A stretch of DNA of 64,000 nucleotides from Affinundibacterium fentianense. Lineage in GTDB: Bacteria > Pseudomonadota > Gammaproteobacteria > Burkholderiales > Burkholderiaceae_D. Position numbers and translations under genes: made by a program. The notes under the pieces were generated by a model that ran no database searches, was not told the DNA's origin, and saw only the letters and a program-made list of their open reading frames with translations. Of the stretch, positions 47,285 through 57,028 are shown one piece after another. The stretch is from contig NZ_JAGSPJ010000001.1 in NCBI RefSeq assembly GCF_018139545.1, positions 798,664 through 862,663 on the forward strand. The letters run 5' to 3'. Numbering within the stretch: the first letter of the stretch is position 1; every line of letters starts with the position of its first letter.

Positions 47285-48751
47285 TCACACTTCACTACCA
47301 TCACTGACATCTTCAATTCCCAGCACACTTTTCGCTGTATCATTCGGCAGCACTTCCACCATTTTCAATTTTCTCGTCATCTGACGCGTACGCACTTCAG
47401 CTTTATCAATATTGTCGGCTGCTTTCACTAATGCACTTTTCGTCGCTGCCAACACATCCCCAAATTTACTAAATTCGGTCTTAACTGCGCTTAGTACTTG
47501 CCAGACTTCGGACGAGCGTTTTTCAAGAACCAAGGTTCTAAAACCCATTTGTAAGCTATTTAATAAGGCAGATAAAGTTGAAGGCCCCGAAATCGAAACC
47601 CGATAAACACGTTGTAATTCATCCGCCAAGCCTGGCCTACGCATGACTTCCGCATACAACCCCTCTGTCGGTAAAAACATAATGGCAAAATCGGTCGTCA
47701 ATGGCGGTGACAAGTATTTTTCCGCTATCGTCTTCGCCTCATTGCGAATCGCACGTTCCAACTCTTTCCCAGCCTGCGCTAACGCTTCCGCATCTGCACG
47801 TTCAGCGGCATCGATTAATCTTTCGTACTGTTCTTTCGGAAACTTCGCATCAATCGGCATCCAAACCGGTGCGCGATCGTCTTCTTTTCCTGGCAATTTG
47901 ATAGCAAACTCAACTCGCTCTCCACTATGCGGTATGGTCTCGACATTTTTTGCATATTGGTCAGGCGTGAGCATTTGTTCCAAGATCATTTCCAATTGCA
48001 CTTCACCCCAGGTGCCGCGCGTTTTCACATTGGTCAAGACCCGCTTCAAATCACCCACTCCGATTGCAAGCTGCTGCATTTCGCCCAAACCTTGATGCAC
48101 TTTTTCCAAGCGCTCCGATACTTGTTTAAACGACTCGCCTAAACGTTGCTCCAGAGTTGCATGTAATTTTTCATCGACTGTCTTCCGCATCTCCTCCAGC
48201 TTGCTTGCATTGTCGGCTTGCAGTTGTTGAATTTTTTGTTCGAGTGTGGAACGAATTTCGAGCATACGTTGCGCGTTCGACTCTGTCATATTCGACAGCG
48301 TTTGATTCAAAGTCTCTGCAAAGCGTTGAAGACTCAAACCTTGTTCATCCCGCGCAGTTTGACTCTGTTGCACGAGGGAAAAACGCATTTGTTCGAGTTG
48401 CTGTGCATTGCTCTCATTGAGTTTCACTAGTTGCTGCGAAAACGTATCAATCTGTGTGTTTTGTATTGTCGCAACGCTCGTTAATTGCGCAGTCAAACTT
48501 TGTTGAAATTGCGAGAAATTCACACCAATCTCTTGCCGTGTCGCTTGGTTTGTCGACTGGAGTTGCTCACGTAGACTGCGTTCAGATCTTTCATCCGTTT
48601 GCTGTTGTTGCAAAAAATTTTGCTGCAACTGGGCTTGCAATGCCAAGATTTGAGCGTTGCCTTGAGCGTGTTTTTGACGAACAAGGAGCATTACTTGAAG
48701 AATCAAGATAATGACGCCGAACAGGAATAGGAATATTTCTAGTGTGCTCAT
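47285..48751 (-). CDS. rmuC: DNA recombination protein RmuC
   Basis: A 488-residue protein of the RmuC family, which limits inversions between short inverted repeats and has a nuclease-like core. An N-terminal membrane span (about 3-22) is followed by a long Gln-rich coiled coil (about 25-220) and the RmuC domain (about 225-440), with TRGTWGEVQLEMILEQML and APVWMPIDAKFPKEQYE, FLPTEGLYAEV and the GPSTLSALLNSLQMGF stretch. It lies 60 bases after the haemoglobin gene on the same strand. Confidence 0.95.
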   Translation of the reverse strand: MSTLEIFLFLFGVIILILQVMLLVRQKHAQGNAQILALQAQLQQNFLQQQQTDERSERSLREQLQSTNQATRQEIGVNFSQFQQSLTAQLTSVATIQNTQIDTFSQQLVKLNESNAQQLEQMRFSLVQQSQTARDEQGLSLQRFAETLNQTLSNMTESNAQRMLEIRSTLEQKIQQLQADNASKLEEMRKTVDEKLHATLEQRLGESFKQVSERLEKVHQGLGEMQQLAIGVGDLKRVLTNVKTRGTWGEVQLEMILEQMLTPDQYAKNVETIPHSGERVEFAIKLPGKEDDRAPVWMPIDAKFPKEQYERLIDAAERADAEALAQAGKELERAIRNEAKTIAEKYLSPPLTTDFAIMFLPTEGLYAEVMRRPGLADELQRVYRVSISGPSTLSALLNSLQMGFRTLVLEKRSSEVWQVLSAVKTEFSKFGDVLAATKSALVKAADNIDKAEVRTRQMTRKLKMVEVLPNDTAKSVLGIEDVSDGSEV

Positions 48752-48811
48752 GAATGGAAAATCCCGAAATAATGATACAGATCATGCAAAGCACGCGATG
48801 CGCAAATTCTA

Positions 48812-49204
48812 CTAACCCGGAGTATTCCGCATCCAATCTGCCGTTTGGTAAAACGAGTGCATTAAATGTTCCTGCAAAGACTGCGCAAGTCCAATATCCT
48901 GCATCGCCCAAGCCATACATCGTAGCCACTGATCGCGCTCAGCGATACCGATCGCATAGGGCAAATGCCGAGCGCGCAAGCGCGGATGACCGAATTGACT
49001 AATGTATAAATCCGGTCCTCCCATCCAACCGGACAAGAACCAAAACAATTTATCGCGTGAACTGTCGTTTGGTTGCGGATGCAATTGATGAATACCAGCG
49101 AACTCTTGTTCAAGCTGCATCAAGTCATAAAACCTGTCCACTAATTCACGTAGTTTGTCTGCGCCACCGATTAACGCATACAGATTCGATTTTTCTTCTT
49201 CCAT
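48812..49204 (-). CDS. Group II truncated haemoglobin
   Basis: A 130-residue 2-over-2 globin. Group II features are visible: a B10-region FYDLM, the proximal His in FGHPRLRARHLPY, and Trp at G8 in RDQWLRCMAWAM. Family members bind O2, NO or H2S and are linked to oxidative and nitrosative stress. It sits between the FtsX-type permease gene (87 bases upstream) and rmuC on one strand. No partner gene indicates its ligand. Confidence 0.93.
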   Translation of the reverse strand: MEEEKSNLYALIGGADKLRELVDRFYDLMQLEQEFAGIHQLHPQPNDSSRDKLFWFLSGWMGGPDLYISQFGHPRLRARHLPYAIGIAERDQWLRCMAWAMQDIGLAQSLQEHLMHSFYQTADWMRNTPG

Positions 49205-49291
49205 TTTTCAAGAAAACAAATAAGCGTCACGATTGATAGGATTTGGCCTCCCGGATTGAAGCATCCCGCGACCAAACTTGCCCCCTTGCCT

Positions 49292-51802
49292 CTAGCTATT
49301 ACGCAACGATAGCAGAGGTGGTTGATTTAAAACATTCCGCAATCCCAACCATCCGCCCAATAAGGCACAAATTGCTCCAACCCCTACACCTGCAATCATT
49401 ACCAATGGAGAAAAAGACCATGCGAACTTAAAAGCATAGGTAGCGAGAGCCCAACCAATAACCGTAGCTCCACTCGCAGCCAATAAACCAGCTAAGCCCC
49501 CCACTAAGGTGAACTCCAACCACTGTGCTTTCGACAGTTGCGAGCGTGTCGCACCGAGCGCACGCAACAAGGCTGCTTCGCGCATGCGCAAATCTTGCGA
49601 TCCCGCCAATGCTGCATACAAAACCAACACGCCTGAGGCTAAGGTGAACATAAACAAAAACTCTACCGCCAAAATAACTTGATCAAGAATGTCTTGAAGT
49701 TGTTTCAAAATGGCGCCGACATCCATCACGGTCAAGTTCGGATAATCCAAAGTCAATTGATTAGCAAACTGCTTTTGATCGTCGGGAATACGCATTGCCG
49801 TAATATAAGTTGCGGGCATATTACGCATCGCATTCGGGCTTATCACGACAAAAAAATTAACACGCATTGAGCCCCAATCCAATTTTCGCAAACTCGTTAT
49901 TTTGGCGCTTACTTTCTGTCCAGCGATATCAAAGCTCATGATGTCACCTAGTTGCAACTTCAGGGTTTTCGCCAGCCCTTCTTCGACCGAGGCCTCTGCC
50001 TCCGTTTGGCCATTTGCTTGAAACCACTCGCCTGCTGTTATTTTATTCAAAGGCGGCAACTCGCTCATCGTTGATAAATTAAACTCCCGTTCGACGAGCG
50101 CGTTGGCCCTTTCTTCTTGATAGCTATCCGGCTTTAAGACGCGATCATTTATCTGTATCAAGCGGCCGCGCATCATGGGATAAATTTGTGGCTGAGAAAA
50201 ATCATTGATGCGTTTCGCGATCGCATCTTTTTGGTCAGGTTGAATATTGATGACAAAATGATTGGGGGCATCCGCTGGGGTCGATTGCTTCCACGCAGCG
50301 ATCAAGTCACCTCGCACAACTGTGAGTAACAAAAGTGCCATTAGGCCCAATGAAAGTGAAACGACTTGGATGACGGTCGCGCCAGGTCGTCTCTGCAATG
50401 CAGTCATGGCGAAACGCCAAGCAGCAAAATTAAAACTCGACCGTAAATGTTTGAGTAAATAAATACTCGCACGTGCGATCAGCGAAAACAACAAAAGTCC
50501 GAGCATAAAGCCCACGGCGACCATCAGTCCGACTTTAATATTGCCAGACTGCCACAGCATGATGCCAACAAAAACCAATAAACCAAAACCATAGGTCAAT
50601 ATCGCCATTGGCTTAGGCGCATCTTGTTCACGTCGAATTACTTGATTATGAGGCACGTTCCGTAATTGCAATATAGGGGGCATTGCAAACCCAACTAGCA
50701 ACAGAATGCCGATCAATACCCCTTGCCAAGCAGGCAGGATTGTGGGTAAAGGAAGGTCGTTGCTGACCAATTTACCCAACCATTCTAGTAATAGAAAATG
50801 ACTGAGGTAGCCAAAAAGAACACCAAGTAAACTTCCCAATAAACCCAGCAACAAGAATTCGATCAAGTACATCTTAGTGACTTGATTTTGTGTCAGTCCA
50901 AGACAGCGCAACATTGCGCATGCATCAATATGCCGTAACATATAACGACGCGCGGCCATCGCGACGGCAACCGCTGCCAGCATGGCCGACAACATACTCA
51001 CCATCGCCAAGAATTGTTCGGCGCGATCGAGGGTTGCACGCAATTGTTCATTGCCATTCTCTATCGTCTCAATCCGAACTCCTTTTAACCCAGCCACATC
51101 GATTTCTTTTTCCAGTTTTGTCTTGAAATTCACCACGGCAGTCTGATCACCTGCGACAAGCAGTCGATAGGTGACTCGCGAACCATCCTGTACCAATTCC
51201 GTCGCAGCGAGATCATCAAAGGCAATCATCACGCGCGGTGAAAATCCGAGGAACCCGGAGCCGCGGTCTGGTTCAGAGGCGATACTTTGTTCCACCACAA
51301 ATTCTCGTTCCCCTAAACGTAGCGTGTCACCCAAACGAATATTTAAGCTACCGAATAATGCTGGGTCGATCCAAGCCGTGCCTCGCCTTGGAATTGATGT
51401 CGTAGCGACTTCGCGTGTACCTTGCTGAAGTTTGAGTTGACCGCGTAAAGGATAGGAATCGGTAACGGCTTTGAGCGTGACCAATTTCGCACGGCCAGAT
51501 TCTCCGGTTCCTGTTAAAGCCATACTTGGGAACACCACCGTCTGGGCTTGACGCAACTGATAGGTACTGGCTAATTCTTTCCAACTAGTCGGAATCTCCT
51601 TCGTCGATGTCACGAGTAAATCTGCTCCGAGAACTTGATGTGCATCGCGTTCCAAGCCGCTACGTAAGCGATCAACAAAAAAACCGACTGAAGACAAAGA
51701 AGCGACCGCGACAATCAGCGCTATCAGTAAAAAACGCAATTCCCCTGCACGCCAATCTCGCTGCAACATCTTCAGTGCAAAACGCCAAATTGAAAATTGC
51801 AT
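49292..51802 (-). CDS. FtsX/YbbP-type ABC transporter permease
   Basis: An 836-residue inner-membrane protein of the MacB/FtsX superfamily, YbbP-like. Order: span near 20-40, a large periplasmic domain (about 45-255), four spans (about 260-460 with the FtsX core AEQFLAMVSMLSAMLAAVAVAM), a second periplasmic domain (about 480-690), and a final three-span FtsX block ending in LGGWLGLRNVLNQPP. These permeases work with a cytosolic ATPase (YbbA) that extracts or moves lipophilic substrates. No ATPase gene is adjacent, which is unusual. An AGGGA ribosome site inside the frame favours ATG 51802 over 51814. Confidence 0.88.
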   Translation of the reverse strand: MQFSIWRFALKMLQRDWRAGELRFLLIALIVAVASLSSVGFFVDRLRSGLERDAHQVLGADLLVTSTKEIPTSWKELASTYQLRQAQTVVFPSMALTGTGESGRAKLVTLKAVTDSYPLRGQLKLQQGTREVATTSIPRRGTAWIDPALFGSLNIRLGDTLRLGEREFVVEQSIASEPDRGSGFLGFSPRVMIAFDDLAATELVQDGSRVTYRLLVAGDQTAVVNFKTKLEKEIDVAGLKGVRIETIENGNEQLRATLDRAEQFLAMVSMLSAMLAAVAVAMAARRYMLRHIDACAMLRCLGLTQNQVTKMYLIEFLLLGLLGSLLGVLFGYLSHFLLLEWLGKLVSNDLPLPTILPAWQGVLIGILLLVGFAMPPILQLRNVPHNQVIRREQDAPKPMAILTYGFGLLVFVGIMLWQSGNIKVGLMVAVGFMLGLLLFSLIARASIYLLKHLRSSFNFAAWRFAMTALQRRPGATVIQVVSLSLGLMALLLLTVVRGDLIAAWKQSTPADAPNHFVINIQPDQKDAIAKRINDFSQPQIYPMMRGRLIQINDRVLKPDSYQEERANALVEREFNLSTMSELPPLNKITAGEWFQANGQTEAEASVEEGLAKTLKLQLGDIMSFDIAGQKVSAKITSLRKLDWGSMRVNFFVVISPNAMRNMPATYITAMRIPDDQKQFANQLTLDYPNLTVMDVGAILKQLQDILDQVILAVEFLFMFTLASGVLVLYAALAGSQDLRMREAALLRALGATRSQLSKAQWLEFTLVGGLAGLLAASGATVIGWALATYAFKFAWSFSPLVMIAGVGVGAICALLGGWLGLRNVLNQPPLLSLRNS

Positions 51803-51912
51803 ATCGTCCCTCATTTTTCACACACACTATCGACTGAAAAAATTGCATTTTTGGTCGTTGCAACCGCAGACTCGTGGTCAATGCAATCCCAGAACTGGTT
51901 GATTGTCAGAGA

Positions 51913-53157
51913 TTAAAACTGTGCAAGTGCACGTCCAAAATCCGCCATCAAATCCTCGGTATCTTCAATCCCAACAGAAACGCGGATCAATGAATCAACA
52001 ATACCCATCTCGGCTCTGCGCTCTGGTCCCATCTCGAAAAATATCGTATGCGCAACTGGAATCACCAATGTTCGGGTATCCCCCAAATGGGTCGCATTAA
52101 TTGCCAATTGCAAATGACTGAGGAAGTCAAAGCAATCTATTTCAGGTTTTAATTCAAAACTGAGCAATGCGCCAAATGCACGAAACAATCGTTTCGCTAA
52201 CTCATGTTGGGGGTGAGAATGTAAGCCTGGATAATGCACGACTGCTACGCGTGGATCGGATTCCAACATTTGCGCCAACGCCAATGCATTCGCGCTTTCA
52301 CGCTCCATCCTTAACGCAAGTGTCTCGGCACCCACCGCAATTTGATGTGCTGCTTCAGGCGACAACGATGCACCGAAATCCCGTAACGCCTTTGCGCGAA
52401 GTTGCGCCATGCCCTGTTGGAATCTATCCAGCTTACGGAAATTCGCAGCGATATGCGGGTATGCACTCCAATCAAAAACACCGGTATCTGTGATCGCACC
52501 ACCGAGTACATTGCCGTGGCCCGCAATGGATTTTGTTAATGAGTTGATGACAAGTCCAGCGCCCACTTCTTTTGCACGAAATAGATACGGTGAGGTCATT
52601 GTATTGTCTACGACATACAAAATACCCCGAGCACGGCATAGCTCACCGATACGCAGCAAATCTGCCACTTGCGTACGCGGATTTGCGATTGTTTCCGCGA
52701 ATACCATGCGCGTCTGTGGCGTGATCGCAGCTTCGACTTCCGCGACATTGGTCGCATCGACCAACGCTAATTGTATGCCTTGCTCAGAACAAGTTTGCCA
52801 AACACTGTTCGTGTTCCCAAACAAAAACCGTGAGGAAATAATCTGATCACCCTGTCGCAATAGACCTTGAAACACGGCACCAATTGCGGCCATCCCACTT
52901 GCAAAACAAAGACTTGCCACACCGTCTTCCATTTTACTAATCTTCTCCTCCAACGCAGCAACCGTGGGATTTCCTTGGCGGCCATAGCGAAATCCAGGTT
53001 TTTTACCTTGAAAGACATCGGCTAACTCGCGGGCATTGTGATAACCATAGGTTACCGAAGTGTGAATTGGCTTGTGGGGAGAACCATGTTCAATCTCTTT
53101 TTGGCGGTCGCTATGCAAAATCGTGGTGGTAAAGCCGTAGTTGGATGAAGTGCTCAT
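51913..53157 (-). CDS. Cys/Met metabolism PLP enzyme (cystathionine gamma-synthase family)
   Basis: A 414-residue cytosolic PLP enzyme of the trans-sulfuration family. The PLP lysine is in NSLTKSIAGHG (about 213), and YGRQGNPTVAALE, SGMAAIGAVFQGLL and DNTMTSPYL are family blocks. Possible activities include cystathionine gamma-synthase, O-acyl-homoserine sulfhydrylase or methionine gamma-lyase. The Tyr and Arg set in FRYGRQGNPT is shared by all of them, so sequence by eye does not decide. It stands alone between the permease and ECF sigma operons. Confidence 0.88.
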   Translation of the reverse strand: MSTSSNYGFTTTILHSDRQKEIEHGSPHKPIHTSVTYGYHNARELADVFQGKKPGFRYGRQGNPTVAALEEKISKMEDGVASLCFASGMAAIGAVFQGLLRQGDQIISSRFLFGNTNSVWQTCSEQGIQLALVDATNVAEVEAAITPQTRMVFAETIANPRTQVADLLRIGELCRARGILYVVDNTMTSPYLFRAKEVGAGLVINSLTKSIAGHGNVLGGAITDTGVFDWSAYPHIAANFRKLDRFQQGMAQLRAKALRDFGASLSPEAAHQIAVGAETLALRMERESANALALAQMLESDPRVAVVHYPGLHSHPQHELAKRLFRAFGALLSFELKPEIDCFDFLSHLQLAINATHLGDTRTLVIPVAHTIFFEMGPERRAEMGIVDSLIRVSVGIEDTEDLMADFGRALAQF

Positions 53158-53289
53158 ATTCTATGAATGACAAAGGATTAAAACGGATCAAACTAAAACG
53201 AGAGTTTAACCTAGTTTAAGGATGTCAAAGTGGAGCACATACTGATTTTCAGTTTTCTTGGCTAGACTCGAGACGAAACAATAAAACAC

Positions 53290-53324
53290 AAAAAAAAGGC
53301 GAATTGACCGCCGGTCAATTCACC
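53290..53324 (-). terminator. Terminator of the ECF sigma operon
   Basis: GAATTGACC and GGTCAATTC pair around GCC, extended by GGC/ACC-type bases. On the minus strand a T-run of eight follows. It lies about 100 bases after the 53,427 stop. Confidence 0.85.
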
Positions 53325-53426
53325 TATGCTTTGGCTAAGCAAAATAAATCCATTTTTAAAGGAAAACGAAGAAAATTACTCGATCAAGGAAATAATTAGT
53401 TGAGATCGTTTTTTAATTAGTAAATT

Positions 53427-54641
53427 CTATTTTTTTTCAATTTTTATCTCGCGCTCTATCTTCATTTCTTTTTCGCCCTTTTCGTTGAGATCGAGGCTTA
53501 CCCCTTTTGACGTCATTTTTCCTAAGTCACGAATCTTGTAATCTGACGGCACGACAAACATGGCAGCTGGAATGTCATCGCGTTTGAGATTATTCAAACG
53601 ATAAATTCTCTCACCACTACGAGGATCACTATGTTTCGAATACACGGTGATTTGCAATTCCGGTGATGTCCAGACTTCATCGCTGACCAAAATAGCTTGG
53701 GTATTGCCGATTTCTCCAGCAGGAATTTCATAACTCGTGACTTTTCCTTCGGACTTAATGCCATCAATTTCTTTGCTGCCTAATGATTTCGTTTGACGCT
53801 TCGCTGCCCATTTAGCATCGCCAAAAAACCGCGCGAATCCTGGTTCCAAGGCCCCATTCGAAAACATTTCAATCCTAGGCGCGCCTTCCGGTCCTCGAAC
53901 GTCAACCGTCACAGTTTTGAAAGCATCACCATTCACTTTGCTCTCGTCTCTTTCAACGCGCCGAACGAGCACATGCCGCTCATTCTTTTTGTCACCGCTC
54001 TCCGCTAACTTCAGTTCAATGACGTTTTTTCCGTCCTTTGATTTCGAGATGTTTTCGGTCACGATATCCATCGGCATTTTATTGCCATCTTTTCCAAGAA
54101 TGTGAATACGCGTAGCAAGTATCGTTGCAGTCTTTGACCTTGGATTTAAGATGATTCGACGATCGGCCTGGTCTGAAATCACCACCTCCCGCACCTCACC
54201 TTTGGCATCGCGGATATCTTCTCGGGTGCGTCCCTGCGTGTCTCGATACCAGTTACTACTTATTTTGCTAGATAGAGTATTTCCATCTGCTAGCCTCTGA
54301 ATCGATTCGACGATGACTTCGGCACTATAGGGTGCATTCTTCACGGTCTTGTCGCCCATACGAATAATTTGTGCACCGTGCGATAAATTACTCATCCCAG
54401 CCAAGTCAGTCCCTAAAGGCAATCGATTCAAGATCACTTCACGGCGGATTTCCGTTTTTTTCGCGCCTTCTTTTGTCACTCTAAGCTCCGCATTTTCTTG
54501 ATCGAGGTCTTGCATTGAAGAACCCAAAACAAGATGAGTCTGTCCTCCGCTCTCAACTTGTCGTGCATACACTTGCGGTACAGATGACAAAACCAATCCT
54601 GCCAACACTGTGGCCAACAAACATTTTTTCGTATTCAACAT
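53427..54641 (-). CDS. Secreted protein of unknown function in the ECF operon
   Basis: A 404-residue exported protein with a signal peptide (ending QVYA, about residue 26). The recognisable block is the stretch YSAEVIVESIQRLADGNTL followed by WYRDTQGRTREDIRD and then VVISDQADRRIILNP. I recall similar blocks from secreted proteins of acidobacteria and other bacteria, but know no function. A second copy-like part, about residues 295-370, has VLVSDEVWTSPELQITVYSK and ends in PSDYKIRDL, a pattern like outer-membrane lipoprotein carrier-type proteins. The last 30 residues are Lys/Glu repeats. It is the third gene after the sigma factor and its membrane partner. A GAGGAGA ribosome site supports ATG 54641. 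Confidence 0.75.
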   Translation of the reverse strand: MLNTKKCLLATVLAGLVLSSVPQVYARQVESGGQTHLVLGSSMQDLDQENAELRVTKEGAKKTEIRREVILNRLPLGTDLAGMSNLSHGAQIIRMGDKTVKNAPYSAEVIVESIQRLADGNTLSSKISSNWYRDTQGRTREDIRDAKGEVREVVISDQADRRIILNPRSKTATILATRIHILGKDGNKMPMDIVTENISKSKDGKNVIELKLAESGDKKNERHVLVRRVERDESKVNGDAFKTVTVDVRGPEGAPRIEMFSNGALEPGFARFFGDAKWAAKRQTKSLGSKEIDGIKSEGKVTSYEIPAGEIGNTQAILVSDEVWTSPELQITVYSKHSDPRSGERIYRLNNLKRDDIPAAMFVVPSDYKIRDLGKMTSKGVSLDLNEKGEKEMKIEREIKIEKK

Positions 54642-54725
54642 ATTCCATCTCCTCTTACACAAAATGACAATGCAATGATCGTTCGATTGCGACTCAATTT
54701 ATCGCTTTCGAGACCAGAATAAACC

Positions 54726-55241
54726 CTACTCACTCGGAACAAAACGTACAGCGAGATATTCATCATCCTCACCAATTAACACTTCCGCCCTAGCGTATTC
54801 ACCTGCCGTTTGAGGGCTAACAGATACGCCGTAGGATGCCAAAAATGATTGCGGCACCTCGGTCTCAACGATTCGCATTGTTCCTTGCTTTAAAATCGCC
54901 TCGCCGCTATTGAGGGCAATAAACGGAATTTCTTCATAATCACCAAGATCAGACCTAGACACGTCGCTATCATTGTGCATGGGGGAAACAGATCGACCAG
55001 TGAGGCTCATTGGATCTGCCAGAATAAGCATCAACACCAAGCTCGCGATCACCGTCAATCCGGCTAACTGCGAAGGTTCGCGCCACCATCTTTTCCACCA
55101 AGGCTTGCTTGGAAATTGTTGAGAAAAAGCCGCAAGAAGTCGCGCCTCGACTTCGATTGGCGTATTGAGTTGCAACATTTCCTGTTTCAAATTGCTTAAA
55201 GCTGGTCGCAAAGTCTGATTGATTTGGTCGGTAGTTAACAT
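54726..55241 (-). CDS. Single-span membrane protein, probable anti-sigma factor
   Basis: A 171-residue protein with a cytosolic part (about 1-62), one membrane span (about 68-88, LAGLTVIASLVLMLILA) and a periplasmic part of about 80 residues. Its gene starts 17 bases after the sigma factor stop, with a GGGAAAG ribosome site. Size, topology and position fit an anti-sigma factor, but no zinc-binding HxxxCxxC motif is present. The cytosolic part opens MLTTDQINQTLRPAL and may hold the sigma. The role is inferred from context. Confidence 0.65.
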   Translation of the reverse strand: MLTTDQINQTLRPALSNLKQEMLQLNTPIEVEARLLAAFSQQFPSKPWWKRWWREPSQLAGLTVIASLVLMLILADPMSLTGRSVSPMHNDSDVSRSDLGDYEEIPFIALNSGEAILKQGTMRIVETEVPQSFLASYGVSVSPQTAGEYARAEVLIGEDDEYLAVRFVPSE

Positions 55242-55258
55242 TGACTTTCCCGTATTCA

Positions 55259-55873
55259 CTAGCAATTTTTTATCGTTCCAAGATCACGTGAGCGATAGGT
55301 CTGCATCTTATCCGCAAGTGCCGCACGCGCCCTCGCAAGACGCGATCGCACTGTTCCTACATTGATCTCACATATGTCGGCAATATCGAGATAAGATAAT
55401 TCTTGTATTTCAAAGAGAATCAAAACATCGCGATAATGTGGAGCCAATCCCGCGATCGCCAACCGTAAGTCTTCTGCCATTTGATTGGTTAACACGCGTT
55501 CCAATGGCCCTTGTTCATCACTTGGGATTTCGACTTCATCCACGTTTTCCAAGCTGTCCAATTCTTCATCGCTTGACGGCAATTTGCTCAAGTGACGAAG
55601 TGCTATCGCATCGCGTTTCATTGACAAATTTCTTACAATACCGAACAAAAAATTCAAGAACTGCCCTTTCAAAGCATCAAATACAAACTTCCCTGTTAAG
55701 AGTCCCATGAAGACATCTTGCACAAGATCCGCTGCGCTCGCAGCTGATCCGCAGCGAAACAGCGCATACCGGTACAGTGCAGCTTGGTGACGGCGATAGA
55801 GTTCTGCGAAGGCTACTTGTTCACCTTGGCGCATACGTCTTACTAATTCGGTGTCGCTGATTAGTTCATTCAT
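55259..55873 (-). CDS. ECF RNA polymerase sigma factor
   Basis: A 204-residue sigma-70 family protein of the extracytoplasmic-function type. Region 2 (about 15-85) has AFAELYRRHQAALYRYAL and SAADLVQDVFMGLL; region 4 (about 130-195) has LAPHYRDVLILFEIQELSYLDIADICEI and its recognition helix in NVGTVRSRLARARAALA. It directs polymerase to a small regulon, usually including itself. It heads a three-gene operon with a single-span protein and a secreted protein. The acidic linker between regions 2 and 4 (SSDEELDSLENVDEVE) is longer than usual. Confidence 0.92.
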   Translation of the reverse strand: MNELISDTELVRRMRQGEQVAFAELYRRHQAALYRYALFRCGSAASAADLVQDVFMGLLTGKFVFDALKGQFLNFLFGIVRNLSMKRDAIALRHLSKLPSSDEELDSLENVDEVEIPSDEQGPLERVLTNQMAEDLRLAIAGLAPHYRDVLILFEIQELSYLDIADICEINVGTVRSRLARARAALADKMQTYRSRDLGTIKNC

Positions 55874-55996
55874 TCTTCATCAGTTCGCAAATCATGCCTC
55901 GATTGGTTATACCTATATTCCCATCAAGAGGTCGAAAAGTTCCCACCTATTTCGTTATTTTTTAAAAAAATTTGAAGATCACTGACAATCTCACGA

Positions 55997-56029
55997 CAAA
56001 AAAAAGCCAGTGCTTTATTCGCACTGGCT
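55997..56029 (-). terminator. Terminator after the alpha/beta hydrolase gene
   Basis: Arms GCCAGTGC (56006-56013) and GCACTGGC (56021-56028). Read on the minus strand, a run of nine T follows. It belongs to the gene ending at 56051. Confidence 0.85.
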
Positions 56030-56050
56030 CTTCAATCCAAAAATTTTTCC

Positions 56051-56944
56051 TTATTTTGTCACACTATCTTCACGTAGAAACGCCTCTACACACTGCGCCA
56101 AAATTTCCGGTTGATCATGATGCAGCATATGTCCTGCATCAAGAATTACTTTGGTTTGTAACTTGGGAATGAATTGCATACGACGATCAATTTCAACTCT
56201 CGCCTCATCCTTAGAACCAATCATGCGCCAAATATCAGTCTCGCTTGCCTCTACCCACAAGACTGGTGCACTAATATTTTGCCAACATTCCAAGACCTCA
56301 TCGACATGATAAAGCAAAGGGCTAGAATTTTTATGCGCTGGGTCAGCCAAAAGCTCCCATCGACCCGCCTGATTTTGACGCGACCAGTGTTGCGCGAGAA
56401 AATCGGCACGCACATCTGACAAACGGGGATTAGTCTTTTGTAAACGTCCCGCAACTTCAGACAAATTAGCGTAATCACGCAAAGTGGGCGTTTCACGCAA
56501 TTCATCCAACCATTTGCGATAGCGACCCGGTGCCTGTTTGGCTTGTGTCATTGGCATCCCAAAGCCTTCCAAATTCACCAAACGTGCGATCCGCTCAGGT
56601 CTCACACCAGCATAAATCATCGATATATTCCCACCCATGCTGTGCCCCAATAAATTGACCGCTTGCTCAGGAGAGTAGTGCTGCAAAATCGCATCAAGAT
56701 CCGCGATGTAGTCTGGAAACCAATAGCTCTCCACTTTAGGATATTCTGTTAAACCAAACCCCCGCCAATCTGGGGCAATCACATGCCATTCTTGTGCCAA
56801 GCAGTCAACAATGAATTGGAAAGAGGCTGCGACATCCATCCAGCCATGAACCATAAATAAAATGGGAGCGTCGGGATTTCCCCAATGACGAACGTGCATG
56901 TTCAAACCGCGCAAGGCGATAAATTCAGAACGACTGGATTTCAT
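56051..56944 (-). CDS. Alpha/beta hydrolase
   Basis: A 297-residue cytosolic hydrolase of the alpha/beta fold. Oxyanion-side HGWMDVAASF, nucleophile Ser in GHSMGGNIS (about 104), an acid in the EASETDIW region and His in DAGHMLHHD (about 273). The WMD after the HG motif and the ESYWFPDYIADLDA stretch are typical of a betaproteobacterial MhpC-like group. The substrate is unknown. The frame opens at 57022, but MKSSRSEF with an AAAGG site marks the start. Terminators lie on both sides, so it is transcribed alone. Confidence 0.88.
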   Translation of the reverse strand: MKSSRSEFIALRGLNMHVRHWGNPDAPILFMVHGWMDVAASFQFIVDCLAQEWHVIAPDWRGFGLTEYPKVESYWFPDYIADLDAILQHYSPEQAVNLLGHSMGGNISMIYAGVRPERIARLVNLEGFGMPMTQAKQAPGRYRKWLDELRETPTLRDYANLSEVAGRLQKTNPRLSDVRADFLAQHWSRQNQAGRWELLADPAHKNSSPLLYHVDEVLECWQNISAPVLWVEASETDIWRMIGSKDEARVEIDRRMQFIPKLQTKVILDAGHMLHHDQPEILAQCVEAFLREDSVTK

Positions 56945-57028
56945 AGCATTAACCTTTAGACAAAAATAGTACGACCGTTCGATAATTATAACTGAATCGT
57001 TCCATTTTGCTGCAGTACACAAAAATAA

